Under the pieces are notes generated by a model. The model was not told the DNA's origin and ran no database searches. It saw only the letters and a program-made list of their open reading frames with translations. Positions 18,734 to 27,161 of a DNA stretch of 45,082 nt are shown here, one piece after another (position 1 is the stretch's first letter; each line of letters starts with the position of its first letter). The position numbers and the translations under genes are program-made. The DNA comes from Hyphomicrobiales bacterium (GTDB lineage Bacteria; Pseudomonadota; Alphaproteobacteria; Rhizobiales; Beijerinckiaceae), in assembly GCA_028290705.1 (NCBI GenBank), contig JAQGJH010000143.1, positions 1 to 45,082 of the forward strand, in the 5' to 3' direction.

Positions 18734-19111
18734 TCACTGAGCGGCGTCCCGCAGTGTGAGTTCGCCGGCCTTGCGAACCACCATGTCGCCGAGCTTTTCG
18801 ACATAGAGCGCGCCCTTGACGGTGCGCTGGATGATGACGTTGCGCTTGTCCGCTTCGTCGCGGCGGCGGGCGACGATCGCCTGCTTGCCCATGGCGTCGA
18901 GCGCGCGCGTGATGACCGGCTTGGTGACGCCGAGCTTTTGCGCGAGACCGCGCACCGTGTGGGGCGGATGTTCGAGATAGACCGTCAGCAGGATGGCGAG
19001 TTGCCTATGGGTGAAATCCGCCATCCCTTCGGGCCGCGTTTCACGCACCATTGCCAGCGCGATCTCGTGGAGCAGATTCAAGCCCTGCACTGGCTTCAAC
19101 TCGACCGCCAT
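18734..19111 (-). CDS. MarR-family winged-helix regulator
   Basis: 125 aa. The fold is helices, then HRQLAILLTVYLEHPPHTVRGLAQKLGVTKPVITRALDAM, containing the helix-turn-helix, followed by the wing with RRRDEADKRNVII. The Asp-Lys-Arg turn in the wing is the MarR DNA-backbone contact. It lies between the M17 aminopeptidase gene and the NlpC/P60 gene, all on the minus strand, and overlaps the latter by a few bases. A palindrome just upstream of its start (19121-19139) suggests autoregulation. The ligand is unknown; the neighbours hint at a peptide or cell-wall signal, but that is inference. Confidence 0.85.
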   Translation of the reverse strand: MAVELKPVQGLNLLHEIALAMVRETRPEGMADFTHRQLAILLTVYLEHPPHTVRGLAQKLGVTKPVITRALDAMGKQAIVARRRDEADKRNVIIQRTVKGALYVEKLGDMVVRKAGELTLRDAAQ

Positions 19112-19120
19112 CGACGCCCC

Positions 19121-19139
19121 AATGGTTCAAACGACCATT
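19121..19139. promoter_or_regulatory. Putative MarR operator palindrome
   Basis: Perfect 6-bp arms AATGGT and ACCATT are separated by seven bases, 10-28 bases upstream of the MarR ATG at 19111. Size and position fit a MarR dimer site for autoregulation of the MarR-NlpC/P60 pair. Binding is inferred, not shown. Confidence 0.5.
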
Positions 19140-19166
19140 TTGCGCGTCGAGGCCTGTCTTTCAAGC

Positions 19167-20561
19167 TTATCTTTCGTAGCGTGTCTCCAGCAGATCGTAG
19201 AGAAGCCGCGCGGTCTGCGTTTCGCCCCCTTCGGGCGATCCGGGCTTCGTCTTCGGCGACCAGCCGTAAATATCGAAATGCACCCATGATGTCGCGCCTT
19301 CGACGAAGCGGCGGAGAAACAGCGCGGCGGTGATGGAACCCGCGAAGGGACCGTTGGAAACATTGTTGATCTGCGAAATCTTTCCATCCAGCAGCGCGTC
19401 GTAGGGCTGCCAGAGAGGCATGCGCCAGACGGGATCGTTCACACGCGAACCAGCCGTCGCGATCTCGACCGCCAAGGAGTCGTCGTCCGTGTAGAAGGGT
19501 GGCAGGTCGGGGCCGAGCGCCACGCGCGCCGCGCCCGTGAGGGTCGCGAAATCGAACATCAGCTCGGGCTTTTCCTCGGCGGCGAGCGTCAGCGCGTCGG
19601 CCAGGATCAAGCGCCCTTCCGCGTCCGTGTTGCCGATCTCGACGTTGAGTCCCTTGCGGCTCGGATAGATGTCGCCGGGCCGGAAAGCATTGCCCGCAAT
19701 GGCGTTCTCGACGATCGGCACGAGCACCCGCAGGCGGACCGGGAGATTGGCATCCATGATCATATGGGCCAGCGCCAGCGCCGTGGCCGCGCCCGCCATG
19801 TCCTTCTTCATGAGCAGCATGGCGCTGGACGGCTTGATGTCGAGGCCGCCGGTGTCGAAGCACACGCCCTTGCCGACGAGCGTGACTTTTGGCGCGCCCG
19901 CATCGCCCCAGGCGAACTCGACGAGGCGCGGCGGCTGGTCGGCCGCACGGCCGACGGCGTGGATCAACGGGAAGTTCTGGCGAAGCAGGTCGTCTCCGGC
20001 GATCGTCGTGGCCTTGACGCCGTGGCGCTCGGCGAGGTCGCGCACCGCGCTTTCCAGCGCATCCGGCCCCATGTCGTTGGCAGGCGTGTTGACGAGATCG
20101 CGCGCCAGGCTGACGCCTTCGGCCATGCGCCGGACGCGCGCGGGATCTACGCCTTCGGGGCATTGCAGGCGCGGCAGTTCGGCCCTGTTTTTCTTGTAGC
20201 GCTCGAAGCGATAGGCCGACAGGCACCAGGACAAGGCCGCGAGTTCAGTCGCCCGGGGGCCGCCGGGGAGTTGCGAACCGAACCTGTACAGGCCGGGCGG
20301 CAGCAGTGTGGACAATCGTCCGGCGAGGAATGGATCGGGATGGCGCGCCTCGGCTCCCGGCACGCCGAAGAGCACGCCCGCGAGGGCGCCGTCCTGTCCG
20401 GGGAGTAGGCAGTGCTGACCCGACTTGCCCTCGAAGCCGCTCGCGCGTGCAAAGGCCAGGGCGGCAGCCTGGACCGGCAGGCCGCCGTCCCACCAGGCCG
20501 GGCCTTCGACGAAGAAGATCGGGATGGCCGCATCGGCCGAGTGGGGAACCAGCAGGTGCAT
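19167..20561 (-). CDS. Leucyl aminopeptidase family protein (M17)
   Basis: 464 aa cytosolic two-zinc aminopeptidase. Metal and catalytic residues are in KGVCFDTGGLDIK (Lys231, Asp236, active-site Lys243), KKDMAGAA (Asp254) and NTDAEGRLILADAL (Asp313, Glu315, catalytic Arg317), so the site is complete. The N-terminal domain (about 1-150) is divergent from PepA, as in the shorter alphaproteobacterial relatives. The start at 20561 (MHLLVPHS) is preferred; an extra eight codons upstream carry no conserved features. The gene lies just upstream of, and co-directional with, the MarR and NlpC/P60 genes, a plausible peptide-turnover group. Confidence 0.9.
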   Translation of the reverse strand: MHLLVPHSADAAIPIFFVEGPAWWDGGLPVQAAALAFARASGFEGKSGQHCLLPGQDGALAGVLFGVPGAEARHPDPFLAGRLSTLLPPGLYRFGSQLPGGPRATELAALSWCLSAYRFERYKKNRAELPRLQCPEGVDPARVRRMAEGVSLARDLVNTPANDMGPDALESAVRDLAERHGVKATTIAGDDLLRQNFPLIHAVGRAADQPPRLVEFAWGDAGAPKVTLVGKGVCFDTGGLDIKPSSAMLLMKKDMAGAATALALAHMIMDANLPVRLRVLVPIVENAIAGNAFRPGDIYPSRKGLNVEIGNTDAEGRLILADALTLAAEEKPELMFDFATLTGAARVALGPDLPPFYTDDDSLAVEIATAGSRVNDPVWRMPLWQPYDALLDGKISQINNVSNGPFAGSITAALFLRRFVEGATSWVHFDIYGWSPKTKPGSPEGGETQTARLLYDLLETRYER

Positions 20562-20597
20562 CGGGTCACATCCTTCGCGTCGCAAAGCCTTGGCGGG

Positions 20598-20612
20598 TTA
20601 ACCCTTGCTTAG
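20598..20612 (+). promoter_or_regulatory. CtrA-like box upstream of the TadD-like gene
   Basis: TTAA-N7-TTAG, one base from the CtrA consensus TTAA-N7-TTAA. It lies within a longer perfect inverted repeat (arms TTAACCCT at 20598-20605 and AGGGTTAA at 20611-20618, five-base spacer), about 50-65 bases before the ATG at 20666. The left arm is part of the palindrome GGGTTAACCC (20595-20604), also found upstream of flp. Confidence 0.45.
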
Positions 20613-20665
20613 GGTTAATCTTTTACGGTTTCTGCAGTTTTTCTCAGTCTCGGTGACGGTTGCGC

Positions 20666-21496
20666 ATGTTCATTCCGCGAGTCGGCCCCGGCCCTGTCCG
20701 GATGGCGGGGGTCTGCCTGGTCCTGTCTGTCTCATTCGCGCTGGGCGGATGCAAGAGCATGAATGACGTGACGGGTTCGGTTCGGCTTCCGGGAGCTTCC
20801 GCCAAGCCGTCGACCATGGGATCCGATCCGGGAAGCATGCGTGCCTATGCGGAAAGCTGGGGCCAGCGCTACGACAAGGATCCATCGGACAAGACGGCGG
20901 CGATGAACTACGCGGCCGCGCTGCGCCGCATGACCCAGTACAGCCAGGCGACGGCGGTGCTGCAGCGCGCGGCCGCCAAGCATCCCAACGACATGGAAGT
21001 GCTGGGCGCCTACGGAAAGGCGCTGGCGGATTCGCAGCGCCTGCGCGAGGCCGCCGAGGTGCTGTCCCGCGCGCATACGCCCGAGCGCCCCAATTGGTCG
21101 ATCCTGTCGGCCCAGGGTTCGGTCGCCGACCAGATGGGCAATCACGCGGGCGCGCAGGATTTTTACCGGGCGGCGCTGAAGATCAATCCGGAAGAACCCA
21201 CGGTTCTGTCCAATCTCGGCCTGTCGTTTGCTCTGTCGAAAGACCTGCGCAACGCGGACGCCACGCTTTCTCGCGCGGCCGCGCTGCCGGGCGCGGACAT
21301 GCGGGTGCGCCAGAACTATGCGCTGGTGCTGGCCCTTCAGGGCAAGTTCACCGAAGCCGAAACCGTCTCGCGTCAGGATCTGGACGCCGCGCAGGCCGCC
21401 GCCAATGTCGGGGCGATCCGCCTGATGATCGCCCAATCGGACACGTGGCGCGATATCCGCAAGCTCGACGGCAAGCAGGCGCGCAGCAGCCGCTGA
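20666..21496 (+). CDS. tadD: TPR-repeat lipoprotein, TadD-like pilus assembly factor
   Basis: 276 aa. A lipoprotein signal ends in ALGGC, with the lipid-modified Cys at 29. Tetratricopeptide-like helices follow from about residue 55 to 260; clear units are around NYAAALRRMTQYSQATAVLQ, DMEVLGAYGKALADSQRLRE and EEPTVLSNLGLSFALSKD. TadD proteins are outer-membrane-associated lipoproteins that help assemble the Tad secretin. The ATG at 20666 is chosen over a TTG two codons upstream. The gene converges on tadC with a shared terminator between them, and is divergent from the aminopeptidase gene. The TadD role rests on domain type plus location. Confidence 0.8.
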   Translation: MFIPRVGPGPVRMAGVCLVLSVSFALGGCKSMNDVTGSVRLPGASAKPSTMGSDPGSMRAYAESWGQRYDKDPSDKTAAMNYAAALRRMTQYSQATAVLQRAAAKHPNDMEVLGAYGKALADSQRLREAAEVLSRAHTPERPNWSILSAQGSVADQMGNHAGAQDFYRAALKINPEEPTVLSNLGLSFALSKDLRNADATLSRAAALPGADMRVRQNYALVLALQGKFTEAETVSRQDLDAAQAAANVGAIRLMIAQSDTWRDIRKLDGKQARSSR

Positions 21497-21528
21497 CCCG
21501 CGCGTCTCCATCGAGTCCAAAAAAACGA

Positions 21529-21557
21529 AGCCTCCCGGACCCCCGGGAGGCTTTTTT
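21529..21557. terminator. Bidirectional terminator between tadD-like and tadC
   Basis: A 10-bp stem AGCCTCCCGG / CCGGGAGGCT has a 4-base loop, with a T run at 21552-21557 on the plus strand. An A run just before it (21518-21525) gives Us in the opposite direction. It serves both convergent genes. Confidence 0.88.
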
Positions 21558-21616
21558 CATGCACCCTGTATTGCTTGTTCGGCCCTGCCCCGACGGCGTC
21601 TCCATGCCCTGACGGC

Positions 21617-22600
21617 TCACGGCCCGCCGAACGTTCCGGTGATCTGGATGATGGCGGGCGTCAGGATGACGGCGAAGAGCACGGGAAGAAAGAACAGGAT
21701 CATCGGCACGGTGAGTTTCGGAGGAAGCGACGCGGCCTTCTTCTCGGCCTCGGCCATGCGGGTGTCGCGGCTTTCCTGCGAGACGACGCGCAGCGCCGTG
21801 CCGAGCGGCGTGCCGTATTTTTCGGCCTGGTTGAGCACGGTGACGACCTGCCGGATGGCGTCCACCCCGGTGCGCTTGCCGAGATTCTCATAGGCCTGGC
21901 GGCGATCCGGCAGGAAGGAGAGTTCAGCCGTGGTGAGCGTGAGTTCTTCGGCAAGCGGAATGGACTGCACGCCGATTTCATCCGCGACCTTGCGGAAGGC
22001 ATGTTCGATGGACATGCCCGATTCCACGCAGATCAGCATGAGATCGAGCGAATCCGGAAACGCGCGGCGCATCGAGAACTGACGCTTCTGGGCGATGTTC
22101 TTGAGGAAGATTTCCGGCGCCTTGATGCCGAGATACAGAAGGAAGATCACGGCCGCGATGCGCATCATCACCGAGTAGCCGAGATCGTTCAGCACGAAGA
22201 GGTAGAAGGCGCCGAGCAGGAAGAATGCGATCGGGATGACGCCGCGGAAAAACACGAAGGCGGTCTCGGCGGCGGCGCCACGAAAACCCGCCGAGGCGAG
22301 CTGCGCCTTTGCGCCCTCGGTGCCGAGCCAGTCGGACAGCTTGAACTGTTCGACGATGGACTTCATGAAGGGCTTTTCGTCCTGGCGCAGGCCGACCTTT
22401 CCCGACTTGGCCAGCCGCTCGCGCTCACGCACACGAATGCGGTCGCGCTCGGTCGAGACCGCCTTCATGCGGCCCGAGAGAGCATCCTTCTCGATCAACG
22501 GCATGGCAAGCGTCAGCACGGTGGCGACCGCCGCAATGGCCGCGAACGCACTCACCAGGAATTGCGGATCGTTGATTTTGTCCGAGATGAGATCCCACAT
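21617..22600 (-). CDS. tadC: Tad pilus inner-membrane platform protein TadC
   Basis: 327 aa, T2SSF/GspF-type membrane protein. Hydrophobic segments are near residues 15-35, 115-160 (two helices around FFRGVIPIAFFLLG and IAAVIFLLYLGI) and 298-322. The central cytoplasmic domain is the GspF fold, with FPDSLDLMLICVESGMSIEHAF as the family block. With TadB it forms the platform on which the CpaF ATPase acts during pilus extension. It is the last gene of the minus-strand tad core, starting 11 bases after tadB. Confidence 0.9.
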   Translation of the reverse strand: MWDLISDKINDPQFLVSAFAAIAAVATVLTLAMPLIEKDALSGRMKAVSTERDRIRVRERERLAKSGKVGLRQDEKPFMKSIVEQFKLSDWLGTEGAKAQLASAGFRGAAAETAFVFFRGVIPIAFFLLGAFYLFVLNDLGYSVMMRIAAVIFLLYLGIKAPEIFLKNIAQKRQFSMRRAFPDSLDLMLICVESGMSIEHAFRKVADEIGVQSIPLAEELTLTTAELSFLPDRRQAYENLGKRTGVDAIRQVVTVLNQAEKYGTPLGTALRVVSQESRDTRMAEAEKKAASLPPKLTVPMILFFLPVLFAVILTPAIIQITGTFGGP

Positions 22601-22611
22601 ATCGCCTGGTC

Positions 22612-23583
22612 CTAGAAATCGAACGAGATCATCTTCTTCATCACCGAGACCCCGATGATCATCCAGACGGCGCTGCAGAACAGAACGACGCGGCCGGTCG
22701 ATGTCAGCCAGAGAAGCTCGATGTATCTCGGGCTGGTGAAATACACCATCATGGCGACCACGAACGGCAGCGCCGCGATGATGCTGGCCGAGGCCTTCGC
22801 CTCCGAAGACATGGCCTGGATCTTGGCCGCCATCTTCTTGCGGTCGCGCAGCACGCGCGACAGATTGCCGAGCGCTTCCGACAGATTGCCGCCGGCCTTC
22901 TGCTGGATGGAAATCACGATGGAGAAGAAGCGCGCTTCGGCGACGGGCACGCGATCGGCGATTCGCTCGATGGCCTCGCTGATGGTGAGGCCCATGGTCT
23001 GGGCTTCGACGATCTGGACGAACTCAGACTTGACGGGCTCGACCGCTTCCGCCGCGACGATCCGCAGGCAATCGCCGAGCGGCAAGCCGGCCTTGACGCC
23101 GCGAATGATCACGTCGAGCGCATTGGGAAATTCGAGCGAAAATTTCTTCAGCCGGCGCCGCTTGAGATGAGACAAGATCCAGCGCGGCAGCCCCAGACCG
23201 CCGACGAACAGCCCAAGTCCCGCCAGCAGGAATTCGCCCGTCACGAAGAGCAGGAACAGACTCAGGCCGAAGCCGCCGACCGCCGACCAGATCAGGAACT
23301 GGCTCTTGGTCATGGTCAGGCCGGCCTGAAGAAGCCGCTGCTCAAGCGAGACCTTCTTGGTCTTGCCCTTCTGTTCGATCTCCTTGAGGCTTTCGGCGAC
23401 CTGCTTGCGGCGCTGCGCGATGTCGTTGGTGCGCGCGCCGGCATTGCGCTGCGGACTGCTCTGAAGCAGCGCGGCCTTGCGTTTTTCGGCCGTGGCCTCG
23501 CCGCTGAGATAGGGATAGACCAGCGCATAGAACACCGCGCCGGCTGCAAGCATCGAGAGCAGGACGACCATCATGGTGTTCAT
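22612..23583 (-). CDS. tadB: Tad pilus inner-membrane platform protein TadB
   Basis: 323 aa. An N-terminal helix (MMVVLLSMLAAGAVFYALVY) is followed by a charged linker and a helix pair at about 100-140. The GspF domain contains FPNALDVIIRGVKAGLPLGDCL and AEARFFSIVISIQQKAGGNLSE. Two C-terminal helices follow. The start at 23583 is chosen because it places the first helix at the N-terminus; the in-frame reading further upstream is basic and lies over the cpaF end. It is the partner of TadC, between cpaF and tadC. Confidence 0.9.
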   Translation of the reverse strand: MNTMMVVLLSMLAAGAVFYALVYPYLSGEATAEKRKAALLQSSPQRNAGARTNDIAQRRKQVAESLKEIEQKGKTKKVSLEQRLLQAGLTMTKSQFLIWSAVGGFGLSLFLLFVTGEFLLAGLGLFVGGLGLPRWILSHLKRRRLKKFSLEFPNALDVIIRGVKAGLPLGDCLRIVAAEAVEPVKSEFVQIVEAQTMGLTISEAIERIADRVPVAEARFFSIVISIQQKAGGNLSEALGNLSRVLRDRKKMAAKIQAMSSEAKASASIIAALPFVVAMMVYFTSPRYIELLWLTSTGRVVLFCSAVWMIIGVSVMKKMISFDF

Positions 23584-23608
23584 CTGGATGACTCCACTGA
23601 CTTCATGA

Positions 23609-25069
23609 TCAGCGCGCCGCGCGATCGACGAGTTCCGAGGCGTCGAGCGCCGCCGCGAGCCTCTGCTCTTCGTTGTAGTAGCGTGCACGCTCCCAGAAGC
23701 GCGGGCGGCCGACGCCGGTCGAGCGATGCCGGCCGATCAGCTTGCCCTGCGGGTCTTCGCCGACGATGTCGTAGACGAAGAGATCTTGGGTGGTGATCAC
23801 GTCGCCTTCCAGGCCGAGCACTTCGGTGATGTGGGTGATGCGGCGGGAGCCGTCGCGCAGACGCGCCGCCTGGACGATGACGTCGATGGACGAGACCATC
23901 ATCTCGCGGATGGTGCGCGCGGGAAGCGAGAAGCCCCCCATGGTGATCATGGATTCGATACGGCTGAGGGCTTCGCGGGGCGAGTTGGCGTGGAGCGTGC
24001 CCATCGAGCCGTCATGGCCGGTGTTCATCGCCTGCAGAAGATCGAAGGCCTCGGGTCCGCGGACTTCGCCGACGATGATGCGCTCGGGACGCATACGCAG
24101 GCAGTTCTTGACGAGATCGCGCATGCTGATCGCGCCCGTGCCCTCGAGGCTCGGGGGGCGAGTTTCGAGGCGGACCACATGGGGCTGCTGGAGCTGCAGT
24201 TCGGCCGCGTCCTCGCAGGTGATGATGCGCTCGTCGGCATCGATGTAGTTGGTCAGGCAGTTCAGCAGCGTCGTCTTGCCCGAGCCCGTGCCGCCCGAGA
24301 TGACGACGTTGCAGCGGACGCGGCCGATGATCTTGAGGATCTCGCCGCCTTCGGGCGAAATGGCGCCAAACTTGACCAGCTGGTCGAGCGTCAGCTTGTC
24401 CTTCTTGAACTTACGAATGGTGAGCGTCGGGCCGTCGATGGCCAGCGGCGGGGCGATGACGTTGACGCGAGAGCCGTCGATCAGGCGCGCGTCGCAGATC
24501 GGCGAGGCTTCGTCGACGCGACGGCCGACCTGGCTGACGATGCGCTGGCAGATGTTCATCAGCTGCGCATTGTCGCGGAAGCGGATGTTGGTGAGCTGGA
24601 TCTTGCCGCCGACTTCGATGAAGGTGCGGGATGCGCCATTGACCATGATGTCGGCGATGTCGTCGCGCGCCAGCAGCGGCTCCAGGGGACCGAAGCCGAG
24701 CACGTCGTTGCAGATGTCGTCGAGCAGGTCTTCCTGCTCGGAAATCGACATGACGACGTTCTTCAGCGAGATGATCTCGTTGACGATGTCGCGGATTTCC
24801 TCGCGGGCGCTCTCCGAGTCGAGCTTGGAGAGCTGCGACAGATCGATGGCCTCGATCAGCGCGCCGAAGATCATGCTCTTCGTCACGTAATATTCGTCGG
24901 GCCGACGCGCGGGCTCGGGCGGCGGCGGGGGCGGCGGCGGCGCAATGCGCGCCGAGGGGACGGGCGTCGACGGCATGGCGGACGTCCGGGGCTGCGACTT
25001 GGCCGCCGCCGACGCATCCGCATGCGTGGGGCTTCCGCCAGACCCGAAGCTAGAGCGCTTGCCGAACAT
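23609..25069 (-). CDS. cpaF: Tad pilus assembly ATPase CpaF (TadA)
   Basis: 486 aa secretion-superfamily ATPase that powers Tad pilus extension and probably retraction. The disordered N-terminus (about 1-58) is rich in Ser, Ala and Pro and includes eight consecutive prolines at 44-51. A helical N-domain follows, then the RecA-like core with Walker A GGTGSGKTT at 259-267. The Asp box/Walker B region is around PERIIVGEVRGPEAFDLL, and the His box region has MNTGHDGSMGTLHANSP. CpaE lies upstream and TadB downstream, the standard order. Confidence 0.95.
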   Translation of the reverse strand: MFGKRSSFGSGGSPTHADASAAAKSQPRTSAMPSTPVPSARIAPPPPPPPPEPARRPDEYYVTKSMIFGALIEAIDLSQLSKLDSESAREEIRDIVNEIISLKNVVMSISEQEDLLDDICNDVLGFGPLEPLLARDDIADIMVNGASRTFIEVGGKIQLTNIRFRDNAQLMNICQRIVSQVGRRVDEASPICDARLIDGSRVNVIAPPLAIDGPTLTIRKFKKDKLTLDQLVKFGAISPEGGEILKIIGRVRCNVVISGGTGSGKTTLLNCLTNYIDADERIITCEDAAELQLQQPHVVRLETRPPSLEGTGAISMRDLVKNCLRMRPERIIVGEVRGPEAFDLLQAMNTGHDGSMGTLHANSPREALSRIESMITMGGFSLPARTIREMMVSSIDVIVQAARLRDGSRRITHITEVLGLEGDVITTQDLFVYDIVGEDPQGKLIGRHRSTGVGRPRFWERARYYNEEQRLAAALDASELVDRAAR

Positions 25070-25124
25070 GAATTCTATCCCTTGCCATCAGCAGTCGTGA
25101 CGATCGATCCGAGACGGATCATCG

Positions 25125-26354
25125 TCATGCAGTCTTGCGTCCGAGTTTCGCGAGCAGCGGTTCCAGGATGCTTTTCTTCGTCTTGCGCAGTTCGGTGCGC
25201 CCCGTCAGGCCGCGGGCGAGGTCGACGAACGTCTCCGTCACCTTGTTGGCGGCGTCGATCTCGCCGATCATCTGGCCGTTGTTGCTGGCGGTGCCGAAAA
25301 GCTTGGCGTCGTGTGAGATCACCGCCACGGGATCGCATTCGATCGCGCGCGAGAAATCCGCAATCGAGATTTCCGGACGCTTCAGCATGCCGACGCCGTT
25401 CATGACGACGCGCGGGCGCGAGTCATTGGCGCGCGCGGGCTTCAGCGCGTCGAGGATGTTCTTGGCGTTGCGCAGGTTGGCGAGATCGGGCGCCGCAACC
25501 AGAATGACGTCGTCGGCCGCGATGAGCGAACGGCGCGCCCAGCCGGTCCAGCAATGGGGAACGTCGAGCACCACGATGGGGGCCGAGCCGCGCATCAGGT
25601 CGATCAGATTGTCGTAGGCGTCCTCACCCACGTCGTAGAGGCGCTCCAGCGTCGCGGGCGCGGCCATGATGCTGAGCTTGTCGCTGCAGCGCGACAGCAG
25701 GCGCTCGATGTAATTGGCGTCGAGCCGATCGTTGGCGAAGACCGCATCGGCGATGCCCTGGGCGGGATCCTGATTGAAGTCGAGACCGGCGGTGCCGAAC
25801 GGCAGATCCATGTCGACGATGACGGCCGGCTGGTCGAGCGTGCGCGACAGCGTCCAGGCGAGATTATGCGCGATGGTCGAGGCGCCGATGCCGCCCTTGG
25901 CGCCCGTGACCGCGATGACGCGGCCGACCAGCTTGTTCGCCTCGGTGCCGTAAAGTTCGGACACGGCGCGGACGAACATCGGCGCGGTGAACGGATGCAC
26001 GAGATATTCGCTGACGCCGCGGGCGATCAGCTCGCGGTAGAGCAGGATGTCGTTGACCCGGCCGATGACCACGACCTTGGTGCCGGGGTCGCACATTTCG
26101 GCCAGCATATCGAGCTGCTCGATCAGCAGCTGCTTGTCGCCCGAGGATTCGATGATGATCAGGTTCGGGGTCGGCGCGTCGCGATAGGCCTCCACGGCCG
26201 CGGCCGCGCCGCCCATGTGGATCTTCATGTGCGCCTTCGCCATGCGGCGATCGCCGAGCACGTTCGACAGGATTCCATGCGTGTCCGACTGTTCGCAGAA
26301 GGCCTGGATCGAGATGCGCGGAACCGGCGCGATCGGTGTCGAAACGTCGTTCAC
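25125..26354 (-). CDS. cpaE: Pilus localization protein CpaE (TadZ), ParA/MinD-like
   Basis: 409 aa. An N-terminal receiver-like domain without obvious phosphoryl-acceptor motif (about 1-140) is followed by a MinD/ParA-type ATPase domain. The P-loop reads GAKGGIGAST: the signature lysine of the deviant Walker A is present, but the second lysine (KGGxGK) is Ala, as is usual in CpaE/TadZ proteins. In Caulobacter CpaE localises the pilus machine to one pole. The protein ends in a Lys-rich tail. It lies between cpaD and cpaF with short gaps. Confidence 0.92.
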   Translation of the reverse strand: MNDVSTPIAPVPRISIQAFCEQSDTHGILSNVLGDRRMAKAHMKIHMGGAAAAVEAYRDAPTPNLIIIESSGDKQLLIEQLDMLAEMCDPGTKVVVIGRVNDILLYRELIARGVSEYLVHPFTAPMFVRAVSELYGTEANKLVGRVIAVTGAKGGIGASTIAHNLAWTLSRTLDQPAVIVDMDLPFGTAGLDFNQDPAQGIADAVFANDRLDANYIERLLSRCSDKLSIMAAPATLERLYDVGEDAYDNLIDLMRGSAPIVVLDVPHCWTGWARRSLIAADDVILVAAPDLANLRNAKNILDALKPARANDSRPRVVMNGVGMLKRPEISIADFSRAIECDPVAVISHDAKLFGTASNNGQMIGEIDAANKVTETFVDLARGLTGRTELRKTKKSILEPLLAKLGRKTA

Positions 26355-26377
26355 TTTGAACTCTCCTGCAATGTCGA

Positions 26378-27130
26378 CTAGTTCCCGACGGCGCCGATCG
26401 ACGAGTTCTTCGTCGTCCAGACGGTGCCGGGATCCGTGCCGCGGCGAACGTTGCCGATGGCGCGGGTCCGCATGTCGGTGTCCTTGGGGCCTTCGCCGCG
26501 CTTGTCGGCGAGATCGCGCGGGTCAGCCACCTGGCTGGCGATCATGTTCTGGTAGGCGCAGCCGTGGTTCCAGTAGGGACGGTTGTCCCATCCCTTCACG
26601 GTCGATCCCGAGGCGAGATCGGACGGCCATTCGCCGCACCGCGTCGCGACCTTGGCCTTGATTCCCACGAAGCTGACCTGGATGGGCGAGGCGAGCCGCG
26701 GATCGGCGATCGGATAGGTGCCGACCGTGAGCGAGCCGCGGATGCCGTTGGCGACGAGCATGCGTCGCAGGTCGTCGAGCGCGCGCTCGTTCGAAGCGGT
26801 GTGTCCGGCGCCGACGGGGATCAGCGCGCGGATCGGACCGCCGCCGCGACGACGGTATTCGTCGGCGAATTCGGCGATCTGCGGCGCGGCGCGATTGTCG
26901 AGGCCGGAGGCGCTGGCGAAGAGATCGAGCTTGTGGGCTTCCTGCCGCAGTTCGATCGGGTGACGCTGGCCATAATCCTCGGGCGTGACGCTGCCGGTGA
27001 CGACGCGATCGACGCCGCAGGCCGCGAGCGGCGCGGCCACGACCGCAAGGGCCAGCGCGCGCGACGCGAGGCGCGACAGGCGACGCTGCGCCGTCCAGCC
27101 CGGCAGGTTCGAAATCAGTACGATGGGCAT
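26378..27130 (-). CDS. cpaD: Pilus assembly lipoprotein CpaD
   Basis: 250 aa. The signal ends in a lipobox LAAC (Cys38). Family marks are VTGSVTPEDYGQRHPI, the conserved opening of mature CpaD, and a late NHGCAYQNMIASQVADPRDL block. It is thought to act as a pilotin or stabiliser of the CpaC secretin at the outer membrane. The ATG at 27130 is preferred over one at 27169 because it has GAGG about ten bases upstream and avoids overlap with cpaC. Confidence 0.9.
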   Translation of the reverse strand: MPIVLISNLPGWTAQRRLSRLASRALALAVVAAPLAACGVDRVVTGSVTPEDYGQRHPIELRQEAHKLDLFASASGLDNRAAPQIAEFADEYRRRGGGPIRALIPVGAGHTASNERALDDLRRMLVANGIRGSLTVGTYPIADPRLASPIQVSFVGIKAKVATRCGEWPSDLASGSTVKGWDNRPYWNHGCAYQNMIASQVADPRDLADKRGEGPKDTDMRTRAIGNVRRGTDPGTVWTTKNSSIGAVGN

Positions 27131-27161
27131 GGGACAAATCCCTCGAGGAACGGTCGTCAGG

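Noticed and set aside
25872-25910. CpaE P-loop lacking the second lysine, first considered a broken ATPase
   Set aside because: The KGGxGAS form is usual in CpaE/TadZ proteins, so it is not a sign of decay here.
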